Counted from the stretch's first letter, positions 6,582 to 13,049 are shown. The stretch: DNA of 17,238 nt from Phycisphaeraceae bacterium (GCA_028281215.1 JANQKH010000712.1:1-17238), one strand, 5' to 3'. Numbers and translations are program-made. The notes: a model not told the origin generated them from the letters alone.

Positions 6582-8078
6582 ATGAGTGCAATCAACACCA
6601 ATGTCAGTTCCCTTTTGGGTCAGCGTGTGCTGAACCAGAACAATGTTACTCTTTCAAAAAGCCTGGAACGCCTGAGCACCGGCCTGCGGATCAACCGCGG
6701 CGCCGATGACCCGGCCGGCCTGATCGCCAGCGAAAAATTGCGGTCGGAAAAGGCGTCGATCAACGCCGCGATTGGCAACGTCGAACGCGCCGACCAGGTC
6801 ATCAACATTGCTGAAGGCGGTTTGCAGGAAATCAACGCTCAGTTGCTCGAACTGCAAAGTCTGATCGGACAGTCGGCCAACGACGCCGGTCTTAGCAAGG
6901 AAGAAAAAGAAGCGAATCAGCTTCAGATCGACTCGATCCTCCAAACGATCGACAGCATCGCGTCACAGACCAGCTTTGAAGGCACGAAGTTGCTCAACGG
7001 CACCTTTGACTTCCAGATCACCGGTCAGGCCACGACCGTGGCGGACTTTGACATCAATGCCGCGAAGATTGAAACCGGCGGCAGCCGCGCGGTGAACGTC
7101 ATCGTCACGGGTTCAGCCCAACATGCGGGTCTGTTCGTTTCGGCCGGCGCTGCCGCGCTCGACACCGGTGGTGCGACGTCAGCATTCGTGATTGAAGTTG
7201 CCGGCTCCAAAGGATCGCGTGAATTCACGTTTGCCTCGGGCACCACGCTTACCTCAGTAGCGTCCGCCGTCAATACTTTCACCGAAGTGACCGGCGTGTC
7301 GGCAGCCGTCAGCGGCACCGGCATCGTGCTCAAGAGCCAGGGATTTGGTTCGGACGAGTTTGTCTCCGTGGACATCGTCAACGACGGTAGCCAAGCCGGC
7401 GCCATCCTCACGCTTTCAACCACTGACGAAGACGCCGCCACACCAGGTAGCGCGACGGCTTTCGCGTCCGTGACCAACGCCATTCGCGACGAAGGTCAGG
7501 ACGTGACCGCGACCATCAATGGCATCGAGGCGGTCAGCAAAGGCCGCGTGGCCAGCATCGCTACGGATTTCCTTGATGTCAGCATTGAACTGACCACTGC
7601 CGGTGCGCAAGCGGCCGGTACGATTTCGGCCTTCACCATTTCTGGTGGCGGCGCTAAGTTCAATATCGGACCGAACGTCGACATCGGCAACCAGGCAACC
7701 ATTGGTATCAGCAACGTCGCCGCGCGAAAGCTTGGCACGGTCACCAACGGCTTCTTGGATGAGTTGGGTTCCGGTAAGGCATCCAATGTCGTGGATGGTG
7801 ACATCGAAACCGCGCAGAAAATCGTCAACGACTCGATCGATCAGGTTTCGAAACTTCGCGGCCGACTCGGCGCCTTCCAGAAGAACGTGCTCGGTTCCAC
7901 ATTGCGGGCCTTGGGCGTTGCTCTGGAGAACACCAGCGCTGCCGAAAGCAGCATCCGTGACACCGACTTCGCCAACGAGACGGCGGAACTCACCCGTTCG
8001 CAGATTCTCGTGAATGCGGCCACCAACGTTCTGGCGATCGCCAACAACCAACCACAGAACGTGTTGCAGTTGCTCTAA
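6582..8078 (+). CDS. fliC: Flagellin 2 (498 aa)
   Basis: This is the filament subunit paralogue of flagellin 1, with the same length and full-length co-linearity. The N-terminal flagellin domain spans about 4-140 (LERLSTGLRINRGADDPAGL), the central IN-motif domain about 201-265 (ending FGSDEFVSVDIVNDGS), and the C-terminal domain runs to QPQNVLQLL. Differences from flagellin 1 are mostly conservative (for example INAAIGNVERA for IQTAIGNAERA), so both can probably co-assemble. ATG 6582 follows TTTTGGAGACAAGCG, with GGAG as the ribosome binding site. At the DNA level, parts near 6670-6735 and 7960-8000 are almost identical to flagellin 3 rather than flagellin 1, suggesting gene conversion. The gene has its own leader and terminator. 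Confidence 0.97.
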   Translation: MSAINTNVSSLLGQRVLNQNNVTLSKSLERLSTGLRINRGADDPAGLIASEKLRSEKASINAAIGNVERADQVINIAEGGLQEINAQLLELQSLIGQSANDAGLSKEEKEANQLQIDSILQTIDSIASQTSFEGTKLLNGTFDFQITGQATTVADFDINAAKIETGGSRAVNVIVTGSAQHAGLFVSAGAAALDTGGATSAFVIEVAGSKGSREFTFASGTTLTSVASAVNTFTEVTGVSAAVSGTGIVLKSQGFGSDEFVSVDIVNDGSQAGAILTLSTTDEDAATPGSATAFASVTNAIRDEGQDVTATINGIEAVSKGRVASIATDFLDVSIELTTAGAQAAGTISAFTISGGGAKFNIGPNVDIGNQATIGISNVAARKLGTVTNGFLDELGSGKASNVVDGDIETAQKIVNDSIDQVSKLRGRLGAFQKNVLGSTLRALGVALENTSAAESSIRDTDFANETAELTRSQILVNAATNVLAIANNQPQNVLQLL

Positions 8079-8110
8079 GATTCCAACACCAACCTCCTGC
8101 ACGGATGAAA

Positions 8111-8138
8111 CGGCACCCTGTTTTCAGGGTGCCGCTTT
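8111..8138 (+). terminator. Rho-independent terminator of flagellin 2
   Basis: CGGCACCCTG (8111-8120) and CAGGGTGCCG (8125-8134) form a perfect 10-bp stem with a TTTT loop, followed by the T-rich CTTTCT. It lies 32 bases after the flagellin 2 stop. Confidence 0.93.
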
Positions 8139-8257
8139 CTATTGCGCGAAAATAGTGGGCGTATTTTCGGATTCAACCTTAAGGCCTGCAACGGTTGTGA
8201 CGAATGTAGGGTTTGGACACGTTGTCCGTGCCGGAAAACAGCGTGTTTGACAGTCAG

Positions 8258-8278
8258 CCCGATAAGCTTGTCCGATAA
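8258..8278 (+). promoter_or_regulatory. Two CCGATAA boxes, sigma-28 -10-like, upstream of flagellin 3
   Basis: CCCGATAA (8258-8265) and TCCGATAA (8271-8278) each match the sigma-28 (FliA) -10 consensus GCCGATAA at 7 of 8 positions and are exactly 13 bases apart. Neither has a recognisable TAAAGTTT -35 at the usual distance. If one is used, transcription would start near 8272-8286, placing the hairpin cluster at 8311-8421 inside the 5' UTR. Confidence 0.35.
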
Positions 8279-8310
8279 ACCGGGTCGCGTGCAGATTGTT
8301 TTGCGACGCA

Positions 8311-8421
8311 CGGGAAACCCGACCAAAGGTGAGCAACCTGACGGTAAGGGTCCCCGTCAGATCAGTGAGTCGGCATCAATCAAGGCTTCGGCCTTGTGTC
8401 GATAAAGCCCCGCGTTGGGGC
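8311..8421 (+). promoter_or_regulatory. Cluster of five hairpins in the flagellin 3 leader, candidate structured RNA
   Basis: Five consecutive stem-loops are visible: CGGG/CCCG (8311-8321), AGGT/ACCT (8327-8339), CTGACGG/CCGTCAG (8338-8360), CAAGGC/GCCTTG capped by a TTCG tetraloop (8381-8396, with an outer CGGCA/TGTCG extension), and GCCCC/GGGGC (8407-8421). The second and third share two bases and so are mutually exclusive or stacked. A further GTCGC/GCGAC pair spans 8284-8307. The cluster ends 87 bases before ATG 8509. Known riboswitch cores were not recognised. Confidence 0.45.
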
Positions 8422-8508
8422 AAACGCATCAGATCGGATTGGACCTACGTTTCAGGGGCAGGACGCCCAACGCCGAAAGGCACAGTCAACGTCACGGAGC
8501 GACACACC

Positions 8509-10008
8509 ATGAGTCGTATCAACACCAACGTCGGATCCCTGCTCGCCCAGCGCGTGCTTGGACACCAGAACAAAGGACTTTCCCAATCGCTTGAACGGCT
8601 GAGCACCGGCCTGCGGATCAACCGCGGCGCCGATGACCCGGCCGGCCTGATCGCCAGCGAACGCCTGCGATCAGAAAAAGTTTCCATCGCAGCCGCCATT
8701 GGCAACGCCGAACGCGCCGATCAGGTGATCAACATCGCCGAGGGCGGCTTGCAGGAAGTCAATGCCCTGCTGCTGGAAGTGCAAAGTCTCGTCGGTCAGT
8801 CGGCCAACGACGCCGGGCTCAGTAAAGAAGAAAAGGACGCCAACCAACTTCAGATCGATTCGATCCTTCAAACGATCGACCGCATCGCCTCCAGCACCAG
8901 CTTTGAAGGCACCAAGTTGCTCAATGGCACGTTTGACTTCACCGTCAGCGGCCAGGCGACTACGGTCGCCAAATTCCAGGTCAATGCCGCCAAGCTTGAA
9001 ACCGGTGACAGCCGAAGTGTCAATGTCGTGGTGACCGCGTCGGCGCAACACGCGGGCTTGTTCCTTTCTGCCGGCGCTGCCGCGCTTGACCTGACCAACG
9101 GCACCAGTTCGTTTATCATTGAGGTGAACGGGTCGAAGGGTTCCCGCGAATTTAGCTTTGCTTCCGGTACGGCACTGACAGCGGTCGCCTCCGCGGTGAA
9201 CACCTTCACCTCGATCACCGGCGTGTCCGCCACGGTGAGCGGTACGGGCGTGGTCCTTAAGAGTCAGGGTTTCGGATCCAACGAATTCGTCTCGGTGGAC
9301 GTCGCCAACGACGGCGGTCAGGCCGGTGCCATTCATACTCTGTCCACCACGGACGAAGATGTCGCCACGCCGGGCAGTTCGACGGCCTACAGCGCCGTGA
9401 CCAACCCGGTGCGCGACGAAGGCCAGGATGTCAGCGCGATCATCAACGGCATTGCGGCGACGACGGACGGCCGCGTCGCCCGGATCAACACCGATTTCCT
9501 GGACTTGGAAATCGAACTGACCACCGCCGGGGCGCAGGCGGCCGCCGCGATCTCCGCGTTCACCATCACTGGTGGCGGGGCGAAGTTCAACCTTGGGCCC
9601 AACGTCGATATCGGCAATCAAGTGAGCATCGGCATCGGCAACGTCGCCGCGCGAAACCTGGGTAATCTCGCCGTGGGTTTCCTTGACGATCTCGGTTCCG
9701 GCAACTCCGCCAACGTGGTCGATGGCGATATCGAATCCGCGCAGAAGGTGGTCAACTCCGCCATCACACAGGTCTCGCAACTACGAGGCCGGTTGGGTGC
9801 GTTCCAGAAAAATGTCATCGGCGCGACCATCCGGTCGCTCGGCGTGGCATTGGAAAACACTTCCGCTGCCGAGAGCAGCATCCGCGACACCGACTTCGCC
9901 AACGAGACGGCGGAACTCACCCGATCGCAGATTCTGGTCAACGCTTCGACCAACGTGCTGGCGATCGCCAACCAGCGGCCTCAGAACGTCCTCGCACTGC
10001 TCGGCTAA
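8509..10008 (+). CDS. fliC: Flagellin 3 (499 aa)
   Basis: This is the third and most divergent filament subunit of the array. It has the same architecture: N-terminal domain about 4-140 starting MSRINTNVGSLL, central domain with IN motif about 201-266, and C-terminal domain ending RPQNVLALLG with the usual final Gly. Compared with flagellins 1 and 2, the N- and C-terminal domains are conserved. The central domain has many changes (TVSGQATTVAKFQ, LDLTNGTSSFIIEVN) and one extra residue overall. Such surface-domain divergence suggests it occupies a different filament zone or is used in other conditions. ATG 8509 is preferred over the frame opening at 8296, because conserved sequence begins here and CACGGAG lies 10 bases upstream. 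It is the last host gene before the integrase-bearing element. Confidence 0.97.
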   Translation: MSRINTNVGSLLAQRVLGHQNKGLSQSLERLSTGLRINRGADDPAGLIASERLRSEKVSIAAAIGNAERADQVINIAEGGLQEVNALLLEVQSLVGQSANDAGLSKEEKDANQLQIDSILQTIDRIASSTSFEGTKLLNGTFDFTVSGQATTVAKFQVNAAKLETGDSRSVNVVVTASAQHAGLFLSAGAAALDLTNGTSSFIIEVNGSKGSREFSFASGTALTAVASAVNTFTSITGVSATVSGTGVVLKSQGFGSNEFVSVDVANDGGQAGAIHTLSTTDEDVATPGSSTAYSAVTNPVRDEGQDVSAIINGIAATTDGRVARINTDFLDLEIELTTAGAQAAAAISAFTITGGGAKFNLGPNVDIGNQVSIGIGNVAARNLGNLAVGFLDDLGSGNSANVVDGDIESAQKVVNSAITQVSQLRGRLGAFQKNVIGATIRSLGVALENTSAAESSIRDTDFANETAELTRSQILVNASTNVLAIANQRPQNVLALLG

Positions 10009-10028
10009 TTCCTCGAAGGTAAAAATAC

Positions 10029-10085
10029 GCGCATCACCAATCCAAAGGGTCGTCCGCGAAAGCGGACATCCGATCACTGATGCGT
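10029..10085 (+). other. Structured 3' UTR of flagellin 3
   Basis: An outer stem CGCATCA (10030-10036) / TGATGCG (10078-10084), extendable by a G-T wobble, encloses a perfect hairpin GTCCGC/GCGGAC (10052-10067) capped by a GAAA tetraloop. It lies between the stop at 10008 and the terminator at 10087. Flagellins 1 and 2 lack a comparable element. It could stabilise the transcript or release a small RNA. Confidence 0.5.
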
Positions 10086-10086
10086 C

Positions 10087-10113
10087 GCGGCGGGTTATCC
10101 CCGCCGCTTTTTT
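10087..10113 (+). terminator. Rho-independent terminator of flagellin 3
   Basis: GCGGCGGG (10087-10094) and CCCGCCGC (10100-10107) form an 8-bp GC stem with a 5-base loop and a six-T tail. The sequence after the stem (TTTTTTATTGG) is the same as after the flagellin 1 terminator, consistent with duplication of the whole unit. It is the last host-like sequence before composition changes. Confidence 0.95.
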
Positions 10114-10131
10114 ATTGGTTTCTGCGGGTTT

Positions 10132-10158
10132 TTGACATCATACCCCCAAGGGTATACC
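10132..10158 (+). promoter_or_regulatory. Promoter of the integrase operon
   Basis: TTGACA (10132-10137) is a perfect sigma-70 -35. TATACC (10153-10158) is the best -10, at a short spacing of 15 bases; TACCCT at 10155 would give 17 bases but is a poorer match. Predicted initiation near 10165 puts the start only about 3 bases before ATG 10168, so the transcript would be leaderless or nearly so. No Shine-Dalgarno is visible. Confidence 0.55.
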
Positions 10159-10159
10159 C
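10140..10159. promoter_or_regulatory. Overlapping palindromes in the integrase promoter, candidate operator
   Basis: ATACCC (10140-10145) and GGGTAT (10150-10155) are exact inverted repeats around CCAA. GGGTA/TACCC (10150-10159) forms a second perfect palindrome sharing the middle arm. Both lie between and over the -35 and -10 elements, where a repressor would act. The ATACCCC-n-GGGTAT form resembles operators described for the CsoR/FrmR metal and formaldehyde sensor family; this is a resemblance only. Confidence 0.45.
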
Positions 10160-10167
10160 TGTACCCC

Positions 10168-10608
10168 ATGGAAATACTACTGGCTGTTACCGCTCTGGTT
10201 GGTGTTCTTTCCGGTTTGTTGATGGGTTACTGGCAAACTCAACGAACCAAGGAGCAAATCAATGTTTCAAAGATTCAACACATTATCAATGTGCGTATGA
10301 CATGGGTTAATGATCTCAGAGCAGCTACCGCCGAGTTTGCATCAACAGCGATGACATTGTTTGGAGAGCTTCACTCAGAACAAGTTAATGATTCTGAAAA
10401 GTGGTATAGATTTGGAGTTCAAGGAAACAAAGTCATTCTCTTACTGGCCGCACATGAAAAGAACCATCAAGAATTGGCGGAATTAATATCCACTGTAGCC
10501 ACATCGATTCCGTATAAGGAAGCTGATTTGGGAGACATATGCGACAAAATTGTATTTGGTGTGGGTGAGATTCTTCGTGATGAGTGGAAGGTTCTAGAGA
10601 GAAAATAA
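10168..10608 (+). CDS. Small membrane-anchored protein, unknown function (146 aa)
   Basis: I do not recognise the family. Residues about 2-22 form one hydrophobic helix (ILLAVTALVGVLSGLLMGYW), followed by a basic stretch (QTQRTKEQ). That predicts an inner-membrane anchor with the remainder in the cytoplasm. The rest is helical, with VRMTWVNDLRAATAEFAS around 43-60 and an ILLLAAHEKNHQELAELIS helix around 90-110. ATG 10168 is chosen rather than the frame opening at 10132 because the upstream in-frame codons lie inside the promoter. The stop is 2 bases before the integrase start, so the two genes form one operon. The coding sequence is clearly AT-richer than the flagellins. Being first in the integrase operon, it might act in lysogeny or superinfection exclusion, but nothing in the sequence shows that. 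Confidence 0.7.
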   Translation: MEILLAVTALVGVLSGLLMGYWQTQRTKEQINVSKIQHIINVRMTWVNDLRAATAEFASTAMTLFGELHSEQVNDSEKWYRFGVQGNKVILLLAAHEKNHQELAELISTVATSIPYKEADLGDICDKIVFGVGEILRDEWKVLERK

Positions 10609-10610
10609 CT

Positions 10611-11618
10611 ATGCGAGTCCCATCTCTCCGAAAACACAAGAGCGGAAACCTATTCTGTCGGTGGGGCGGTAAGGATCATTACTTCGGCCGTGACGAAAAG
10701 ATTGCCCGTCAGAAATACATCAAGTCTCTTGCTGATTGGGAAGTCTGGAAGAACGAACGAGAAGAAGCAAAGTCAATCCCTGATGAACCTCCTCAACCTA
10801 AAGTTGAAGATGTTGCATCTGACTTCATCACATCGCGCCGAATTGAGTTCAAAGAGGAAACTGCTCGATACTACGAGAAGCATCTCGTCCGGTTCCTTGA
10901 GAAGTTCGTTGGGCTAGACATGGACTTGATCCGTCCAGCCGACATCAACGAGTTCAAACTGTGGTTGATGCAATACATCAATCCAGAAACACGCGAACCT
11001 CTTGCACCGAAGACAATCAACCATGATCTACTTGCTGTGAAAGCTCTATTCAATTGGGCGGCACAGCTTGAGATCATTCCACCAATCTCATTACGTGGTG
11101 TCCGTAAAGTTCCTCTCGGCCCTGCACCTGATATGTCTGAGCCTGTTGATAAGGTCATTGCTGCCTTATCGAATGCAGATGAACGTGCAAAGCCTTGGCT
11201 TTGTGTCAACTACCTAGCTCTTCTTAGACCTTCAGAAGTTGTCAAAGTTGTTCATGAAGAGGGTGAATGGGTTGAAGAGGGAGTCTTCGCACTGGATCAA
11301 GGAAAGATGGACGCGGTAGCTCCCATCAAACGACACTGCATCTTTTCACCGCTTGCTTTAGAATGGTTGGAGAGATGTCACAAGAAATGGACACGCGTGG
11401 GAACGTATCGAGATTCTGCTCGAAAGTCTTGTCCGATTAACCCAAAGGTCTTGCAGAAGTCTGCCGCCTCCCACTTGATCCGCAACCACGAAGCAAGTCC
11501 CGGCGACGTTGAGCTTCTCTTAGGGCATGTAAACGGGCGTCTAAGCGTGACGTACTATCAACCAGCTTGGCAGCGTTTGAGGAAGCTCGCTGCGAAGCTG
11601 GACTTGAATGGGGCATAA
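10611..11618 (+). CDS. int: Tyrosine recombinase/integrase (335 aa)
   Basis: This is a site-specific recombinase that would integrate and excise the element. The N-terminal arm-type segment (KHKSGNLFCRWGGKDHYFG) is of the kind common in planctomycete integrases. It is followed by a helical core-binding domain (about 65-165, including ADINEFKLWL and PKTINHDLLAVKALFNWA). The catalytic domain carries all signature residues: Arg206 (LLRPSE), the H-x-x-R pair His288/Arg291 (SHLIR), His306 (LLGH) and nucleophile Tyr315 (TYYQP), with the usual 9-residue His-Tyr spacing. ATG 10611 is chosen over the upstream frame opening because it lies directly after the preceding stop and begins at the conserved N-terminus. 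The protein appears intact. It faces the glycosyltransferase gene tail-to-tail with only 8 bases between them. Confidence 0.93.
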   Translation: MRVPSLRKHKSGNLFCRWGGKDHYFGRDEKIARQKYIKSLADWEVWKNEREEAKSIPDEPPQPKVEDVASDFITSRRIEFKEETARYYEKHLVRFLEKFVGLDMDLIRPADINEFKLWLMQYINPETREPLAPKTINHDLLAVKALFNWAAQLEIIPPISLRGVRKVPLGPAPDMSEPVDKVIAALSNADERAKPWLCVNYLALLRPSEVVKVVHEEGEWVEEGVFALDQGKMDAVAPIKRHCIFSPLALEWLERCHKKWTRVGTYRDSARKSCPINPKVLQKSAASHLIRNHEASPGDVELLLGHVNGRLSVTYYQPAWQRLRKLAAKLDLNGA

Positions 11619-11626
11619 CATCTCTT

Positions 11627-12208
11627 TCATGGCGTATCCCTGCACTTGTAGATCACTTCCGGAATCCACTTGACCTCCCAATGAGGTCTCTGTTCCACAA
11701 GACTCCGAATGAAAAGCCCATCGCCTCCTCTCGCTTCTCCCCAATCGGGAAACGGAGGTTGGTTTGGAATGACGGGATTCACTCCACCGACGTAACACGG
11801 CCAGATGATCTTCTGGTTCCAGATGATTCGATCGTGGAATTGATACTGAAACATCGGAAGCACATTGGGATCAATGTGTTCTCGAACTAAATCGAACGCG
11901 CCATCTACATACCTGTCATCATCATCCGCATGAAGTATGTAGTTGCCCGGAAGATTGTTCTGATGGAAGGAGCGCGCCACATTACCTACGCCGTGCTTCT
12001 TTCCGAGTGGCGTTGGGTTGACTCGTATGTGTGTCCAACAATGAAGATTGGCATTGGCAACCATTGATGCCACAGGACCGTGACGATCATCTGTGGTAAT
12101 GACAACGTGGTCGTTTGGGTTGAGTTGTCGAAGGCTTTCAAGCATCCGAGGAAGAGTTGGACGGCCTACTGTTGCGATTAACACGCACAGAGATTTGTTT
12201 TCGCTCAT
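11627..12208 (-). CDS. Small GT-A (family 2-like) glycosyltransferase (193 aa)
   Basis: The protein begins with a GT-A opening strand (LCVLIATVGRPTLPRMLESL, residues 7-26). It has the nucleotide-sugar segment GNVARSFHQNNLPGNYILHADDDD (74-98) with an Asp-rich DxD-type metal site at 95-98. A later ARGGDGLFIRSL segment (159-170) resembles the acceptor/base region of family 2 enzymes. It is shorter than typical cellular GT2 proteins (about 250-350 residues), which is common for phage enzymes. It would transfer a sugar from an activated nucleotide to DNA, a virion protein or a host surface glycan; the target is not readable. ATG 12208 is the first start in the frame. The ribosome binding site is weak. 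It is divergent from the 12264-12815 gene, with a shared upstream region of 55 bases. Confidence 0.8.
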   Translation of the reverse strand: MSENKSLCVLIATVGRPTLPRMLESLRQLNPNDHVVITTDDRHGPVASMVANANLHCWTHIRVNPTPLGKKHGVGNVARSFHQNNLPGNYILHADDDDRYVDGAFDLVREHIDPNVLPMFQYQFHDRIIWNQKIIWPCYVGGVNPVIPNQPPFPDWGEARGGDGLFIRSLVEQRPHWEVKWIPEVIYKCRDTP

Positions 12209-12237
12209 TTTTCAAGAGATTCTTCGGATGGTATAAT
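12209..12237 (+). promoter_or_regulatory. Promoter for the 12264-12815 gene
   Basis: TATAAT (12232-12237) is a perfect -10, with TTTTCA (12209-12214, 4 of 6 matches) 17 bases upstream. The -35 directly abuts the start codon of the divergent glycosyltransferase gene. Confidence 0.65.
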
Positions 12238-12263
12238 TCTCTAAACTATTTGAGGATTCTGAT

Positions 12264-12815
12264 ATGCCTCTATTCCTTCAACTGGCGGCTGGTCTTGGCG
12301 TTGGTGCTTTTTGTGCTGCAATTTTCTACTTGATTTCAAAACAACTTGGTAAAAACAAAGGTGAAGGAATTCAAACATCCAAGATTGGACCTAAGTTAAC
12401 GGCCACGATATACATTCTGATCGTAGTAGTGGCCGGAGGGATCACTGTTGTGGCATTGGTCTTGTATGCACCTTCAGATAATCCGCCCTCTTCGTCAGTA
12501 CATGCAGGATTTTTGAGTGAATTACAGGATACGCTAACAACCAAACTAGTTTCGGGAAATGAGTTTTTTGCGGAAGCAAGTCGGCGAACTTCCGATGAAG
12601 AACGAAAGGCTATTATTGATGCCGCTTTGAAAACATACAAAAGAGGAATGATAGAAGCCATAGACGCTGCAAAGAAAGGTCATTGGCTTCGTTACCATGT
12701 GGCTATTAAGGAGGTAATATTTACACTCAATTCTCCTAAGCTTAAACAAGCACTTCCGCCCGATCTCCGGGACCAAGCCTCATCTTTAGTAGGAACTAAA
12801 CGTGAAAAAGAATAG
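12264..12815 (+). CDS. Two-helix membrane protein, unknown function (183 aa)
   Basis: I do not recognise the family. Two hydrophobic segments are evident, at residues about 5-25 (LQLAAGLGVGAFCAAIFYLI) and 48-68 (TIYILIVVVAGGITVVALVL), joined by a basic loop (KQLGKNKGEG). They are followed by a soluble, mostly helical domain (FLSELQDTLTTKLVSGNEFF, KAIIDAALKTYKRGMIEAID) ending in a charged KREKE tail. ATG 12264 is preceded by TGAGGA with GAGG 8 bases upstream and by a good promoter, so the gene is probably expressed alone, possibly from the lysogen. Its last 2-3 bases overlap the 3' end of the tRNA on the other strand. Candidate roles include superinfection exclusion or a holin-like function, but neither is supported by motif. 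Confidence 0.75.
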   Translation: MPLFLQLAAGLGVGAFCAAIFYLISKQLGKNKGEGIQTSKIGPKLTATIYILIVVVAGGITVVALVLYAPSDNPPSSSVHAGFLSELQDTLTTKLVSGNEFFAEASRRTSDEERKAIIDAALKTYKRGMIEAIDAAKKGHWLRYHVAIKEVIFTLNSPKLKQALPPDLRDQASSLVGTKREKE

Positions 12816-12882
12816 CGGGTATGGGAATCGAACCCATCTTGACAAGGTAATGAGCCTCGCTGGTCTCCTTGACCAACCCGCA
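12814..12882 (-). tRNA. tRNA with CAT anticodon (Met-type), element-borne
   Basis: On the minus strand the cloverleaf is clear. The acceptor GCGGGT pairs with ACCCGC, the anticodon stem CGAGG with CCTTG around the loop CTCATTA (anticodon CAT, complementary bases 12850-12852), and the T-stem ATGGG with CCCAT around TTCGATT. The variable loop is TCAAG. The D-arm is GGTC/GACC with a short 5-base loop AAGGA, giving fewer bases than usual between acceptor and D-stem. If a seventh acceptor pair is counted, it is T1-T72, a mismatch. CCA is not encoded. The anticodon could mean elongator Met, initiator Met, or lysidine-modified Ile. It lies at the end of the late operon and is probably a phage gene. 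Confidence 0.85.
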
Positions 12883-12887
12883 AATGC

Positions 12888-12914
12888 GTGGTGATTTTGG
12901 GAGAGGTTCACCAC
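12888..12914. other. 7-bp hairpin beside the tRNA 5' end
   Basis: GTGGTGA (12888-12894) and TCACCAC (12908-12914) are exact inverted repeats around 13 bases, starting 5 bases from the tRNA 5' end. There is no T-tract on the minus strand, so a terminator is unlikely; it may be a processing or protection structure. The rest of 12883-12968 shows no gene. Confidence 0.4.
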
Positions 12915-12968
12915 CGACCTCTTGCGGAGACGCCAATTTTTCCGTATCTGTTACCTACAGGGCGTTGC

Positions 12969-13049
12969 TCATTGAATCACACAAAACCACGCCAAGATCG
13001 CAAGGAGAGTCCAAACGACGTTGGCGAGGTATCGAGGATATTTGTGCAT
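12969..13049 (-). CDS. 26-residue single-helix membrane peptide, coupled to the lipoprotein gene
   Basis: The frame ATG 13049 to TGA 12969 encodes a short peptide: a basic N-terminus (MHKYPRY) followed by one hydrophobic helix of about 17 residues (LANVVWTLLAILAWFCVIQ). Its ATG shares one base with the lipoprotein stop (TGATG), the same arrangement that links the lipase to the scaffold, which argues for translational re-initiation. The positive-inside layout predicts a membrane insertion with the C-terminus outside. I know no named family. Small hydrophobic peptides at the end of phage late operons are often holins or lysis regulators, and this one sits beside a lipoprotein and lipase. Its shortness means chance cannot be excluded. 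Confidence 0.5.
   Translation of the reverse strand: MHKYPRYLANVVWTLLAILAWFCVIQ

Noticed and set aside
8301..8360. Possible c-di-GMP-I riboswitch in the flagellin 3 leader, suggested by GACGCACGGGAAACC
   Set aside because: Only the first conserved word is vaguely matched; the second conserved block (GACGCAAAGC type) and the three-way architecture are not found. Kept only as an unassigned structured leader.
8671..9780. Long open frame (369 codons) antisense to flagellin 3, with similar ones under flagellins 1 and 2
   Set aside because: It is a by-product of GC-rich codon usage in the flagellin frame; no ribosome binding site, no recognisable domain, and a biased Arg/Gly/Asp/Val composition.
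10123..10130. TGCGGGTT shared between the element's left edge and the tRNA 5' end, as a possible att core
   Set aside because: Eight bases is within chance, and integrases normally use the anticodon or 3' part of a tRNA, not its 5' end.
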